Assembly (NCBI GenBank): GCA_014360565.1
Contig: JACIXH010000010.1
Coordinates: 1 to 59,890, forward strand
Source of the DNA: Nocardia sp.
Lineage (GTDB): Bacteria > Actinomycetota > Actinomycetes > Mycobacteriales > Mycobacteriaceae
DNA length: 59,890 bases
Direction: 5' to 3'
This document shows positions 24,598-34,305 of the stretch, one piece after another. The position numbers and the translations under genes are program-made. Every line of letters begins with the position of its first letter. Position 1 is the first letter of the stretch. The notes under the pieces were generated by a model. That model was not told the origin of the DNA and did no database searches. It saw only the letters and a list, made by a program, of their open reading frames with translations.

Positions 24598-26384
24598 TTC
24601 ACCTCCCGCTCATAGTCTTCCGCTGATTCCACTGCGGCACGGATACTTTCGACGACGTCCTCGCTCACACCGGGTGGCGCCGCGACGGCCAACCACCCGT
24701 CCAGCACCAGGCTCCCGTACCGATGCCCGTGGCCGTCGGACACGCCCTGCGCATTGGTGAGATCGGCCGTGACCTGCCAGAACGTCACGAACGGCGCCCA
24801 GCGCATCTGCGTCGACACATCGGCGCCACGCGGCTCGCGCAACCAATCCGGGCGCGTGAGGATGAGATCGGCCGACCACCACACAATCGGGTCGGACGGG
24901 TGTTGCAGGTAGGCGATGCGAGGCGCGCGCCAAGGCTCGGGACGCTCGAGATCTGTTGCGTCGTCGGCGAATCGCACGACGAGCCCGTCCGCGTATATCG
25001 GCGCCACCGCGGGCGTCCCTGGATCGCGGCGTTCGACGAACTGCCGCCACAACCGATTCGAATTCGGCGGCCCCACCCACAGCGCGCCGTCGACCTCCTC
25101 GCGAAGATCACCCAGCCCGTCGAACGCCTCCTCCGACCCCTGCGAACCGAGACTCTCCCCGTAGACGAACAGCTTCGGCCGCTCGCCTGCCGGCTGAGCC
25201 GACCACCGCTCGTACACCGCGTCGAACAACTCCCGGCTGGCCGCGGCCGCCTTCTCCCGGTCCGACAGAAACGAGAGCACGCTGGGCAGATACGAGAACT
25301 GGGTCGCCACGATCGCCGTATCCCCGCCGTAGAGGTACTCCACGGCCCCGGCCGCCATCCCGTTGACCCACCCGGTCCCGGTCGTCGTCACCACCACCAT
25401 CGCCTCGCGCTCGAACGCCTTGGTGCGCTCGAGTTCGGCGACAGCCAGCTGCGCCGCGGTCTGGTCGCGCGTGACCGACTCCAACCCCACATACGCCCGA
25501 ACAGGTTCGCGCGCGGTCTTTCCCGTCACCTCGGTGATCGCCGCGGCACTGGGGCCGTTGGACACGAACCACCGGCCCTCGAACCCCAGCGTCTCCCACG
25601 GCGCGAGGGATCCGGGACTGCCCGAACGCTCCGGCGCGATCGGCTGCACCGCGTACGGAGTGGTCCGATCGTTGCGCACGCTGAACGCCGAGTTGGCCAC
25701 CGCGAAGAACGCCCGCGTCGCGACACCGTTGAAAATCGTCACCGCGAGAACGACCAGCACCAGCAGACCGGCGGCAGGCGCCACCTCACGCGGCACGCGC
25801 ACCCACCGGTTGAGCTGACGAGCCAGCCCCAGCACCATGACCCGCACCGTCCGGTAGGCCGCCACCACCGCCACCCCGACAGCCAGACTGAGCAGCCCCG
25901 TGCGCAGATAGGCGGGCGTGGTGGTGCCCGCCATTCCCATCAGCGAGGTGATCTCACGTTGCCACCGCGCCGACTGCACCAACATCACCGCGGCGACCAG
26001 CCCACACCCGGCGAGCACCGTCGCCTTGATCGCGTATCGGACCCGGTCCGAAGGTCCGCTGATCGGCAGATGAGGGCGCACCCACCGGTGGAACACCCAC
26101 TCGAGCACACATCCGAGGCCGTACCCGATCGCCGCGTTGATCCCGCTGATCAGCCCCTGGAACAACCAGTCACGTGGCACCAGCGACGGCGTCACCGAAA
26201 GGCCGAAAAACAGCGTCGCCAGCACCAATCCGACATAATTCAGATCGACGATCTTCTCCACGCGCCGCACGACTACGCCGCCGCGCGCACGCAGCATCGC
26301 AGAAGTCGAAGCGCGCTCGGTCACCGCCCCAGTATGGCGGCCGACACCGACAATCACCGGATTTGCGACTGCCGAACTGCTCAC
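24594..26384 (-). CDS. Membrane alpha/beta hydrolase, PF10081 family (copy 1)
   Basis: 596 residues. The N-terminal half (PF15420-like) has about five membrane helices between 50 and 225, starting L-N-Y-V-G-L-V-L-A-T-L-F-F-G-L-S. The C-terminal half is an alpha/beta hydrolase with the nucleophile elbow G-E-S-L-G-S-Q-G (409-416, Ser411) and a D-P-I-V-W-W motif. Soluble and membrane halves together suggest a membrane-anchored lipase or esterase; the substrate is unknown. It is a clear paralogue of the gene at 26789-28573. The start is uncertain: GTG at 26384 is given, but GTG at 26327 would match the shorter N-terminus of the paralogue. It is followed by the CPBP protease gene. Confidence 0.85.
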   Translation of the reverse strand: MSSSAVANPVIVGVGRHTGAVTERASTSAMLRARGGVVVRRVEKIVDLNYVGLVLATLFFGLSVTPSLVPRDWLFQGLISGINAAIGYGLGCVLEWVFHRWVRPHLPISGPSDRVRYAIKATVLAGCGLVAAVMLVQSARWQREITSLMGMAGTTTPAYLRTGLLSLAVGVAVVAAYRTVRVMVLGLARQLNRWVRVPREVAPAAGLLVLVVLAVTIFNGVATRAFFAVANSAFSVRNDRTTPYAVQPIAPERSGSPGSLAPWETLGFEGRWFVSNGPSAAAITEVTGKTAREPVRAYVGLESVTRDQTAAQLAVAELERTKAFEREAMVVVTTTGTGWVNGMAAGAVEYLYGGDTAIVATQFSYLPSVLSFLSDREKAAAASRELFDAVYERWSAQPAGERPKLFVYGESLGSQGSEEAFDGLGDLREEVDGALWVGPPNSNRLWRQFVERRDPGTPAVAPIYADGLVVRFADDATDLERPEPWRAPRIAYLQHPSDPIVWWSADLILTRPDWLREPRGADVSTQMRWAPFVTFWQVTADLTNAQGVSDGHGHRYGSLVLDGWLAVAAPPGVSEDVVESIRAAVESAEDYEREVK

Positions 26385-26452
26385 AAACTACGTACCCCAC
26401 TCGAGTAGTTGTACGCGCGATCGTGGCGACGCGGATCCGCACACTGAGGACC

Positions 26453-26740
26453 ATGAGCACAAACACCAAGCCGAAGAACACCTCGGCCTACATGGCCCAG
26501 GCCGCGATCGCGTTCGCTGTCAGCCTGTTCGGGACCGGCGCCGGAATCGCCTATCTGCCGCTCGACGGTTGGCAGCGCGCGTTCCTGGCCATGTCGGGGC
26601 TGTTCCTGGTGACCAGCTGCTTCACCCTCGCCAAGGTCGTGCGCGACCAGCAGGAGACTCAGTCGCTGATCGGACGGATCGACGAGGCGCGGCTCGAACA
26701 GCTGATCGCCGAACACAATCCGTTCAAATCGGTGTCGTGA
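26453..26740 (+). CDS. YiaA/YiaB-family inner membrane protein
   Basis: 95 residues. A polar head M-S-T-N-T-K-P-K-N is followed by two helices (about 13-34 and 41-60) around Y-L-P-L-D-G-W-Q-R-A-F, the hallmark of YiaA/YiaB proteins, then a charged tail (V-R-D-Q-Q-E-T-Q-S-L-I-G-R-I-D-E). The function is unknown. The start has gagg very close to the ATG. It is oriented oppositely to, and lies between, the two PF10081 hydrolase genes, sharing a 68-bp divergent region with copy 1 and a terminator with copy 2. Confidence 0.85.
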   Translation: MSTNTKPKNTSAYMAQAAIAFAVSLFGTGAGIAYLPLDGWQRAFLAMSGLFLVTSCFTLAKVVRDQQETQSLIGRIDEARLEQLIAEHNPFKSVS

Positions 26741-26744
26741 GACC

Positions 26745-26787
26745 GGACCGCGCGGCGCCGATCGAGGGGTTCTGCGCCGCGCGGTCC
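26745..26787. terminator. Bidirectional terminator between YiaA/B gene and hydrolase copy 2
   Basis: Perfect 13-bp G/C arms (26745-26757 and 26775-26787) with a 17-nt loop fill almost the whole 48-bp gap between two convergent stop codons. Confidence 0.7.
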
Positions 26788-26788
26788 G

Positions 26789-28573
26789 TCACTTCAGCTG
26801 ACGCTCGGTCGCCATGGATTCTTCGACGAACACCGCGATGCGGGCAGCGAGTTCCGGTGTGTAGTCCGGTGGTTGAGCCACGGCCGCCCACGCGTCGGGA
26901 ACCAGGTTGCCGTAGTTGTGCCCATGCCCGTCCGACACCGTCTGTGCCCGAGGCAGATCCGCGGCGACCTGCCAGAACGTGACGATGGGAAACCACGACA
27001 TCTCCGGAGAAACGTCGGGTCCACGCTTGTCGCGCAACCAATCCGGGCGCGCGAACAGCAGATCCGGCGACCACCACACCACCGGGTCGGAGGCGTGCTG
27101 CAAGTAGACGATGCGAGGGTTGTTCCAGATCGGCGACGGCACAGCCAGCTGATCAGGGTTGGCGGCGAACCGCACCGACATTCCGTCGGCGTAGATCGGG
27201 GTGATCTCGTCGGTACCGGGATCGCGTCTGGCCACGAATTCCGACCACAGCCGGTTGGAGTTGGGCGGGCCGACCCAGAGCACGCCGTCGGCGCGGTTAC
27301 GGATATCGGCCAGCCCGGAGAACGCCCCCTCCGACCCTTGCGATCCGAGGCTCTCGCCGTACACCAGCAGTTTCGGCCGTGCGTTTTCCGGCAGCGTCGA
27401 CCAGCGGTCGTAGACCTTGTCGAACAGCGTGCGTCCCATGGTCATCGACTTGTCCCGGTCGGACAGGAACGACAGCGCACTGGGCAGATACGAGTACTGC
27501 GTCGCCACCAGCGCGGTGTCGCCGCCGAACATCAACTCGATCGTCTGCGCGCTGATCGTATCGACCCACCCGGTGCCGGTGGTGCTGATCACCACGAGCA
27601 CCTTGCGTTCGAAGGCCTTGGTGCGTTCGAGTTCGGCGATGGCCACGTCGGTCTGCGCTTCGACGCCGTCGGCCGATTCCAAACCCGCGTAGACCCGAAT
27701 CGGTTCGCGCGCGGGTTTTCCGGTGACCTGACCGATAGCGAGCGCGGTCGGCGCGTTCGCCACGAACCACCGGCCTTCCGATCCGAGCGTGTCCCACTCG
27801 GCCAAAGAGCCAGGGCTACCGGATCGTTCGGGCAAGGTCGGCTGGACCGCGTTCGCCGAGGTGTGACTGTTGCGCGCGCTGAACGCCGAATTGGCCACGG
27901 CGAAGAAGCTTTTGGCCAGCACACCGTTGAACAGCATCGCCGCCGCCACCACGACCACGATCACCCCGAGCGGCCGAGCGAACGCGGCCGGAATCCGCAC
28001 CCATTGATTCAGCGCCCTGGCGACAGCGCGCACCAGCCGAACCACCAGACGCGAGATCCAGATCAGCAGACCCACGACCACCGCGCCGATCAGCACGGTG
28101 CGCGGATACCCCGCGTCGGACACCGGCGCCATGCCCATGAGATCGGTGATCTGGCGCTGCCACGTCGAGGACTTGATGCTCATTCCCACGGCGAACACCA
28201 GGCACGCCAGCACGATCGCGCCCCGACCCGCCACCAGCACCCAGCCGGGCCGCCGAATCCAGGCCGACGCCACCTGGTCGGGCCAGGTGATGCGCGGCGC
28301 GATCCACTTGCGCCAGGCCCAGGCCAGCGCACAGCCGAGCCCGTACCCGATCGTCGCGTTGATCCCGCTGATCAGCCCCTGGAAGAACCAGTCGCGTGGC
28401 AGCAGCGAGGGGGTCAGCGACAGCCCGAAGAACATAGTGGCCACGATCAAGCCGACGTAATTGGGATGAAAAAACCTCTCCACCAGGTGAATTCCCCGGA
28501 CGAAGAGGTTGTTGTGCGCGCGGTTCTCGCGCACCGCGGACAGAGAAGTCGAGCCCGTACCCTCAGTGGTCAA
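26789..28573 (-). CDS. Membrane alpha/beta hydrolase, PF10081 family (copy 2)
   Basis: 594 residues, closely similar along the whole length to copy 1, with which it shares P-S-L-L/V-P-R-D-W, F-F-A-V-A-N-S-A-F-S, G-E-S-L-G-S-Q-G, V-G-P-P-N-S-N-R-L-W and V-S-D-G-H-G-H. It has about five N-terminal helices and a C-terminal serine hydrolase domain. The start is a TTG at 28573, chosen because gaggag stands 6 nt upstream and no ATG/GTG fits. It begins 23 bp after the purL stop on the same strand, so it is probably co-transcribed with purL. The substrate is unknown; a cell-envelope lipid is a reasonable guess. Confidence 0.87.
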   Translation of the reverse strand: MTTEGTGSTSLSAVRENRAHNNLFVRGIHLVERFFHPNYVGLIVATMFFGLSLTPSLLPRDWFFQGLISGINATIGYGLGCALAWAWRKWIAPRITWPDQVASAWIRRPGWVLVAGRGAIVLACLVFAVGMSIKSSTWQRQITDLMGMAPVSDAGYPRTVLIGAVVVGLLIWISRLVVRLVRAVARALNQWVRIPAAFARPLGVIVVVVAAAMLFNGVLAKSFFAVANSAFSARNSHTSANAVQPTLPERSGSPGSLAEWDTLGSEGRWFVANAPTALAIGQVTGKPAREPIRVYAGLESADGVEAQTDVAIAELERTKAFERKVLVVISTTGTGWVDTISAQTIELMFGGDTALVATQYSYLPSALSFLSDRDKSMTMGRTLFDKVYDRWSTLPENARPKLLVYGESLGSQGSEGAFSGLADIRNRADGVLWVGPPNSNRLWSEFVARRDPGTDEITPIYADGMSVRFAANPDQLAVPSPIWNNPRIVYLQHASDPVVWWSPDLLFARPDWLRDKRGPDVSPEMSWFPIVTFWQVAADLPRAQTVSDGHGHNYGNLVPDAWAAVAQPPDYTPELAARIAVFVEESMATERQLK

Positions 28574-28596
28574 GCTCGACTCCTCATCCGATCAGC

Positions 28597-30891
28597 TCAC
28601 GCGGTATGCGCTCCGAACAGCTTAGGCAGCGTGGCTTCGAACGCCTCGCGCAATTCGGCGAGTGTCACCGAGAACTGCCCCTGCACCTCGACCGAATCCG
28701 AACCCTGGTCGACCACGCCGATGCGCACCCACGGCAGCTGCCGCGCATCGCACATCTTGGTGAAGCGGGTCTCCTCCGAGCGCGGCACCGCGACGAGCAC
28801 GCGTCCGGCCGATTCGGAGAACAGCTGGACGAACGGGTCCGAACCCTCGGGCAGCACGATGCGGCAACCGGTCTCGCCTGCCAGCGCAGCCTCGATGACG
28901 GTCTGTGCCAGACCGCCCTCGGACAGGTCGTGCGCGGCCGAGATCATGCCGTCGCGCGAACCCGAGGTGAGCACCTCCGAGAGCAACTGCTCGCGAGCGA
29001 AGTCGACCTTGGGCGGCACGCCACCGAGGTGGTCGTGGGTGACCTGCGACCAGATCGAGCCGTCCAGCTCGTCGTGGGTCTCGCCGAGCAGAATCAGCGA
29101 CTCGCCCGGCTCGAGGCCGAGACCGGTCGGGATGCGGCGGTGCACATCGTCGATCACGCCGAGCACGCCGACCACCGGGGTGGGCAGAATGGCGTCCTTG
29201 CCGGTCTGGTTGTAGAAGCTCACATTGCCGCCGGTGACCGGAATGCCGAGGGCCGCACACCCGTCGGCGAGACCGCGCACGGCCTGCTGGAACTGCCACA
29301 TCACGCCGGGATCCTCGGGCGAACCGAAGTTGAGGCAGTTGGTGACGGCCTTGGGGGTGGCGCCCGTGGTGGCGACGTTGCGGAAGGCCTCGGCCAGCGC
29401 CAGCTGCGCGCCGGTGTACGGGTCGAGCATGGTGTAGCGGCCCGACGCGTCGGTGGCCAGCGCGATGCCGCGGCCCGAGGACTCGTCGATGCGGACGACG
29501 CCCGCGTCGGCGTGCTCGGCCAGCACGGTGTTGCCGCGCACGTAGCGGTCGTACTGCTCGGTGATCCACTTGCGGCTGCACAGCTGCGGGCTGGCGATCA
29601 TCGTGAGCAGGGTCTCGCGCAGCTCGTCGCCGGTCTTGGGCCGGGTCAGGGTGGCGGTGGTGTCGGCGATCAGCGCGTCCTGGGTGTCGGGACGCTGCAC
29701 GGGACGCTCGTAGACCGGGCCCTCGTGGGCGACGGTGCGCGGCGGCACGTCCACCACGGTCTCGCCGTGCCAGGTGATCACGAGGTGGTCGCCGTCGGTG
29801 ACCTCACCGATGTCGGTGGCCAGCACGTCCCACTTCTTGCAGACGGCCATGAACGCTTCCACGTTCTCCGGCGTGACGACCGCGCACATGCGCTCCTGCG
29901 ATTCGCTCGACAGGATCTCGGCGGGCGTCATGTGCGCAGCGCGCAGCGGGACCTTGGTCAGGTCGATGTGCATGCCGCCGTCGCCCGCCGCGGCGAGTTC
30001 GGAGGTGGCGCAGGACAGACCGGCGCCGCCGAGGTCCTGGATGCCGACGACCAAGCCGGCCGCGTACAGGTCGAGACAGCACTCGATGAGCACCTTCTCG
30101 GTGAACGGGTCGCCCACCTGCACGGCGGGCAGCTTCTTGCGGCCGGCGCCGGATTCGTCGCCGGAGAAGGAGTCCGAGGCGAGCACGGACACGCCGCCGA
30201 TGCCGTCGAGGCCGGTGCGCGCGCCGAACAGGATGATGCGGTTGCCGTTGCCCGAGGCGAAGGCCAGGTGCAGGTCTTCCACACGCATCGCGCCCGCGCA
30301 GAGCGCGTTCACGAGGGGGTTGCCCTGGTAGGAAGCGTCGAAGACGGTCTCGCCGCCGACATTGGGCAGGCCGAGCGAGTTGCCGTAACCGCCGACGCCG
30401 CGCACCACACCGTCGACCACGCGACGGGTGTCGGGGGCGTCGGCCGCGCCGAAGCGCAGCTGGTCCATCACCGCGATCGGGCGTGCGCCCATGGCCATGA
30501 TGTCGCGCACGATGCCGCCGACGCCGGTGGCCGCGCCCTGGTACGGCTCCACGTAGGAGGGGTGATTGTGGCTTTCCACCTTGAAGGTGACGGCCCAGCC
30601 GTCGCCGATGTCGACCACGCCGGCGTTCTCGCCGATCCCGGCCAGCATGGAGGCCTTCATCTCGTCGGTGGTGGTTTCACCGAAGTAGCGAAGGTGCACC
30701 TTGGAGGACTTGTAGGAGCAGTGTTCGCTCCACATCACCGAGTACATCGCCAGCTCGGCATCGGTGGGCCGACGGCCCAGAATCTCCTTGATGCGGGCGT
30801 ACTCGTCGTCTTTGAGACCGAGTTCCTTGTACGGCTGCGGAGCATCCGGGGTGGCTGCGGCGGTAGCGACGGTGTCGACCTGCAGTGTCAC
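28597..30891 (-). CDS. purL: Phosphoribosylformylglycinamidine synthase subunit PurL
   Basis: 764 residues, the small-type PurL that needs separate PurQ and PurS. The complex converts FGAR to FGAM using glutamine and ATP (step 4). Motifs: [39 protein letters not shown] and a second ATP-grasp-like half with G-G-N-V-S-F-Y-N. I chose the GTG at 30891 (V-T-L-Q-V-D-T); further upstream codons read like non-coding Arg/Pro-rich sequence. purL is 4-5 kb from purQ-purS here, with GT87, M18 peptidase and the MarR/binding-protein pair in between. Confidence 0.96.
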   Translation of the reverse strand: MTLQVDTVATAAATPDAPQPYKELGLKDDEYARIKEILGRRPTDAELAMYSVMWSEHCSYKSSKVHLRYFGETTTDEMKASMLAGIGENAGVVDIGDGWAVTFKVESHNHPSYVEPYQGAATGVGGIVRDIMAMGARPIAVMDQLRFGAADAPDTRRVVDGVVRGVGGYGNSLGLPNVGGETVFDASYQGNPLVNALCAGAMRVEDLHLAFASGNGNRIILFGARTGLDGIGGVSVLASDSFSGDESGAGRKKLPAVQVGDPFTEKVLIECCLDLYAAGLVVGIQDLGGAGLSCATSELAAAGDGGMHIDLTKVPLRAAHMTPAEILSSESQERMCAVVTPENVEAFMAVCKKWDVLATDIGEVTDGDHLVITWHGETVVDVPPRTVAHEGPVYERPVQRPDTQDALIADTTATLTRPKTGDELRETLLTMIASPQLCSRKWITEQYDRYVRGNTVLAEHADAGVVRIDESSGRGIALATDASGRYTMLDPYTGAQLALAEAFRNVATTGATPKAVTNCLNFGSPEDPGVMWQFQQAVRGLADGCAALGIPVTGGNVSFYNQTGKDAILPTPVVGVLGVIDDVHRRIPTGLGLEPGESLILLGETHDELDGSIWSQVTHDHLGGVPPKVDFAREQLLSEVLTSGSRDGMISAAHDLSEGGLAQTVIEAALAGETGCRIVLPEGSDPFVQLFSESAGRVLVAVPRSEETRFTKMCDARQLPWVRIGVVDQGSDSVEVQGQFSVTLAELREAFEATLPKLFGAHTA

Positions 30892-31054
30892 GGGAGACCA
30901 GGGTCCTTTCGGCCGGGGGGAACTTGATCTGCAGAGTCTAATGGTTGCGAGGTAGCCGCCTGCCGCCCGTACTGCCCTCACGCTGGGGAGGTGGCCGGAT
31001 TCGGTCTGGTCACACTTGCGGCTGGGGCATTGGAGTACCCATTACTCTGGCGCT

Positions 31055-32341
31055 GTGAACGAAAGTCCGGGGGTTACCGAGCAGGTCGAGCCGCCTGTTC
31101 CCGCGCAGAGCACGGAACCGAGCTCCATCTCTTTCGAACAAGGTTCCGGCCACGAGCGCCGCCGGCTGACCGTCGCCATCGGTTTGTTCGTCGTCTCCGC
31201 TGCCGTCGCGCTCCTCGCGCACTGGTGGCACGGATTCATCGACTTGCAGGTCTACCGCAACGGCGCGCGGGTATGGCTCGACGGCGGCGATCTGTACGGC
31301 CCGATGCCGCCGGTGTACGGGCTGGGCCTGCCGTTCACCTATCCCCCGCTGGCCGCGATGTTCTTCGTGCCGCTGGCCTTGATGCCGCTGGTGGTGGCCG
31401 AGGTCGTGGTGCTGTTGACCTCGCTGGCGAGCCTGGGAATCGTGTTGTGGCTGGTACTGATTCGCGTGCGTCCCGAGCTCGACCGGATCTCGGTGCTCAC
31501 CGTGCTGATCGCCGGGCTCGGCCTGGCCCAGTTTCTCGAACCGGTCCGCCAGACCTTCAACTTCGGTCAGATCAACCTGATCCTGATGGCCGCGGTCGCC
31601 ATCGACATTCTCGTGCGCAAGCCGTTCTGGCCCCGCGGAATACTGATCGGCATCGCGGTGTCGATCAAGCTGATCCCGGCCGGGTACCTGCTGTACTTCC
31701 TGGTGCGCCGGGACTGGAAAGCCGCGGCCACCATGGTCGCCGCGGCAGCGGGCGCGGTGGGCGTCGGGTTCCTGCTGTTCCCCAAGGACTCGATCGAATA
31801 CTGGTTCCACACCGTTTCCGACACCGGCCGAATCGGCACGCCCTACTTCGCGGGCAACCAGTCGATCAAGGGCACCCTGTTCCGGTTCGGCATGGACGAA
31901 TCGCTGGCGACCGGCCTGTGGATCGGGCTGTCGGCGCTGACGATCGCGCTGGCCGCAGTGTGGATGCACCGGCTGATCGGCGCGGGCAACGACGTCGGCG
32001 CGCTGCTGGTGAACGCGGCCGCGGTGTTGTTGGTCTCGCCGGTGTCGTGGTCGCATCACTGGGTCTGGGCGGCTCCCGCACTGGTCGTCGCCGTCAGCCT
32101 GGCCGACCGTCGCCGCTCCCGCGTCTTCACCGTCCTCGTCGCTGTGTTCACGGTGATGTTCGTCGTCGGTCCGCAGTGGGTCCTGCCACATTCGGGCGAC
32201 AAGGAACTCGCCTGGGCTTGGTGGCAGCAGATCATCGGCAGCAGCTACGTGTGGGCCACGTTCGCCGTGATCGTCTACGCGGTGATCAGCTACCGCCCTG
32301 CCGCGAAGAACACGGCCGCACCCGAACTCGCGACCACCTGA
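31055..32341 (+). CDS. GT87-family polyprenol-phosphate-mannose mannosyltransferase
   Basis: 428 residues with about ten membrane helices, of the DUF2029/GT87 family. Mycobacterial members such as PimE and Rv2181 transfer mannose from polyprenyl-phosphate mannose, on the outer side of the membrane, in PIM, lipomannan and lipoarabinomannan synthesis. The GT-C catalytic Asp is probably Asp63 in F-I-D-L-Q-V-Y-R-N-G, followed by D-G-G-D-L-Y-G and F-T-Y-P-P-L-A-A, all typical. The start GTG at 31055 is taken just before V-N-E-S-P-G; an upstream TTG is less likely. It diverges from purL and converges on the M18 gene. Which linkage it makes cannot be decided. Confidence 0.87.
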   Translation: MNESPGVTEQVEPPVPAQSTEPSSISFEQGSGHERRRLTVAIGLFVVSAAVALLAHWWHGFIDLQVYRNGARVWLDGGDLYGPMPPVYGLGLPFTYPPLAAMFFVPLALMPLVVAEVVVLLTSLASLGIVLWLVLIRVRPELDRISVLTVLIAGLGLAQFLEPVRQTFNFGQINLILMAAVAIDILVRKPFWPRGILIGIAVSIKLIPAGYLLYFLVRRDWKAAATMVAAAAGAVGVGFLLFPKDSIEYWFHTVSDTGRIGTPYFAGNQSIKGTLFRFGMDESLATGLWIGLSALTIALAAVWMHRLIGAGNDVGALLVNAAAVLLVSPVSWSHHWVWAAPALVVAVSLADRRRSRVFTVLVAVFTVMFVVGPQWVLPHSGDKELAWAWWQQIIGSSYVWATFAVIVYAVISYRPAAKNTAAPELATT

Positions 32342-32452
32342 GCCGCTGCACCGACGACGATCGTGGCACGGGAGCGATTCCGTACGAGGCCGCGATCTGC
32401 GACCCGCTTCTGAGCGGGGCTGCCCACGGCCCAACGGCTCGGTCGACTCGGG

Positions 32453-33745
32453 TCAGTCCGTCACTTCCGGTGTCAAAAAGGCTGCCAGCGCCGAAGCGTA
32501 AGCGGGGACGTCGGCGGCGCCCATGAGTTCGCGGCAGGAGTGCATGGCCAGCTGCGGAGCGCCGACGTCGACGGTCGACATCCCGGTGCGGGCCGCTGTC
32601 ATCGGGCCGATGGTCGAGCCGCACGGCAGGTCGGCACGGTGGACGTAGCGTTGCAGCGGCACCTCAGCCTGTGCGCACGCCAGCGCGAATGCCCCGGCAC
32701 CCGCCGCGTCGGTGGCGTAGCGCAGGTTCTGATTCACCTTGAGGACCGGCCCACCGCCGACTTCGATGCGATGCGCGGGCTCGTGCCGGTCCGGGTAGTT
32801 CGGATGCGTCGCGTGCGCCATGTCACCGGAGGCCACCACCGATCCCGCCAGCGCGGCAAGGTAATCCGCGCGACCGCCGCCGCGAGCCAGCACGATCCGC
32901 TCCAGCACCGCGGGCAGCAGATCCGATTGGGCCCCACGATCGGACTGGCTCCCGACCTCCTCGTGGTCGAACATCACCAGCACCGCCGTCGCCGCCCCCG
33001 GTTCGTCGGCGGCCGCGAGAAACGCCTGCAATCCGGCGTAGCAGGTGCCCTGGTTGTCCAAACGCGGCGCGCTCACCAGATCGAGATCGCGACCAACGAT
33101 GGTGCTGGACGCGAGGTCGTGGGTCATCAGTTCCCAGCCGAGCACATCGCGACCATCGACCCCGGCGCGCTCGGCGACGAAGTCCAGGAACGAGGCAGGC
33201 GCGTCGCCGATCCCCCAGATCGCGTTCACGTGCCGCTGCGGATCGAGCGTCACTCCGCGCCGGTCCTCGGACAGGTGGATCGCCAACTGCGGCACCCGCA
33301 GGATCGGCTCGTCGATGCGCACCAGCACATCGCGCATCCGCGCGCCTTCGCGCACGCTGAGCCGCCCTGACAGGCCGAGCTCGCGGTCGAGCCAGGAGTT
33401 CAGCCAGGCCCCGCCGTACGGCTCGAGGCCCACCAGCTGCCACCCGGCCCCCGCCAGATCAGGATGCTGCTTCACGCGCAGGTTGGGGCTGTCGGTGTGC
33501 GCGCCGACCACCCGGAACGGCGCAGCGGGCACCGCGTCGTAATCGGCCCACGCGATCAGCGAACCACCGCGCACCACATAGTGTTTGCCGCCCGCGTCGT
33601 CCCACGCCGACGCCTCGGTCAACGGCGTGAACCCGTTGCCGTCCAGTTCGGCCGCCACCGTCGCGCACACATGGAACGGCGAGGGTGAGGCATCGATGAA
33701 GGCACACAATCCACTGGCCGTGGCCGCTGTCAGAGAAACCGGCAT
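32453..33745 (-). CDS. apeB: M18-family aminopeptidase
   Basis: 430 residues, a cytosolic dinuclear zinc aminopeptidase (aspartyl aminopeptidase type) that trims N-terminal residues from peptides. Metal and catalytic motifs are intact: G-A-H-T-D-S-P (about 81-87), R-L-D-N-Q (about 228-232), D-H-E-E-V-G-S (about 258-264), M-A-H-A-T-H-P-N-Y and the final A-P-Q-L-A-M-H-S. The length is normal. It lies convergent with the GT87 gene; a short 6-bp hairpin (32403-32418) in the gap is the only terminator candidate. With the peptide importer, dipeptidase and oligopeptidase B it adds to a peptide-use theme in this region. Confidence 0.94.
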   Translation of the reverse strand: MPVSLTAATASGLCAFIDASPSPFHVCATVAAELDGNGFTPLTEASAWDDAGGKHYVVRGGSLIAWADYDAVPAAPFRVVGAHTDSPNLRVKQHPDLAGAGWQLVGLEPYGGAWLNSWLDRELGLSGRLSVREGARMRDVLVRIDEPILRVPQLAIHLSEDRRGVTLDPQRHVNAIWGIGDAPASFLDFVAERAGVDGRDVLGWELMTHDLASSTIVGRDLDLVSAPRLDNQGTCYAGLQAFLAAADEPGAATAVLVMFDHEEVGSQSDRGAQSDLLPAVLERIVLARGGGRADYLAALAGSVVASGDMAHATHPNYPDRHEPAHRIEVGGGPVLKVNQNLRYATDAAGAGAFALACAQAEVPLQRYVHRADLPCGSTIGPMTAARTGMSTVDVGAPQLAMHSCRELMGAADVPAYASALAAFLTPEVTD

Positions 33746-33807
33746 CCTGCGATCCTAGGCACGGCGCCGAGTCCCGGCACCCCGCCCCGGAATACCGGTG
33801 CTGTGGA

Positions 33808-34245
33808 TCAGTCGTCGCGTTCGGCGATCACCGCGAGCGCGGCGAGTAATTCGCCGTAGCGGCGGATCCCGAGCCGGGACCGAAGTTCTTCCTCGGCGAG
33901 CTTTTCCTGCGCGCGGATTCTGGCAGCCAGCTTGGACCCCAGGCTGCTCAGCCCGATCAGAATGCGACGGCGATCGTCGGTGGCGGCGACCCGGAAGATC
34001 AGCCCGCGCTCGGCCAGGTTGTCCGCGTGCCGGGTGGCCGACGACGGCGCAAGCCGAGCCTGGGCGGCCAGTTCCGACATGGTCATCCCCTCGCCCGAGG
34101 ACAACTGCGACAGAATCGCCCAGTGGTCGGCTGTGAGGTTGTCAGCCGACAGCGCCGATTCGAGTCGGCCGATCCAGTTGCGCTCCGCGGAGCGCAAGGC
34201 GCCGTGCAGCGTGGAATACCCACTAATGATGGACACCGATTGCAT
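33808..34245 (-). CDS. MarR-family transcriptional regulator
   Basis: 145 residues. The winged helix spans about 45-105 with the family features L-T-A-D-H-W-A-I-L, M-T-M-S-E-L-A, S-S-A-T-R-H-A-D-N-L and D-D-R-R-R-I-L-I. The ATG at 34245 is chosen because aggtgg sits at the right distance; a GTG two codons upstream lacks one. It is divergent from the binding-protein-like gene at 34306, with 60 bp between the starts that contain a small inverted repeat. It probably regulates itself and that neighbour. No ligand can be inferred. Confidence 0.9.
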   Translation of the reverse strand: MQSVSIISGYSTLHGALRSAERNWIGRLESALSADNLTADHWAILSQLSSGEGMTMSELAAQARLAPSSATRHADNLAERGLIFRVAATDDRRRILIGLSSLGSKLAARIRAQEKLAEEELRSRLGIRRYGELLAALAVIAERDD

Positions 34246-34268
34246 TCCCACCTGCCGAGAAATTCATT

Positions 34269-34284
34269 CGAACAATCCTGTTCG
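34269..34284. promoter_or_regulatory. Inverted repeat between the MarR gene and its divergent neighbour
   Basis: cgaaca (34269-34274) and tgttcg (34279-34284) form a perfect 6-bp inverted repeat with a 4-bp spacer, centred in the 60-bp divergent gap. Its size and position suit a MarR dimer site. Confidence 0.45.
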
Positions 34285-34305
34285 CGCTAGGCGATAGAGT
34301 ACAGA

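Noticed and set aside
26873..29215. A 780-codon open frame antisense to the second PF10081 hydrolase and the end of purL
   Set aside because: Arg/His/Pro-rich shadow sequence spanning two real genes on the other strand; no domain or ribosome site.
28606..30927. A 773-codon open frame antisense to purL
   Set aside because: It exists only because high-GC coding sequence leaves few stops on the opposite strand. The predicted protein is His/Gly/Arg-rich with no motif, while purL matches its family throughout.
31010..32434. A long frame antisense to the GT87 gene
   Set aside because: Arg/Gln/Asp-rich composition, no motifs; the plus-strand protein has ordered membrane helices.
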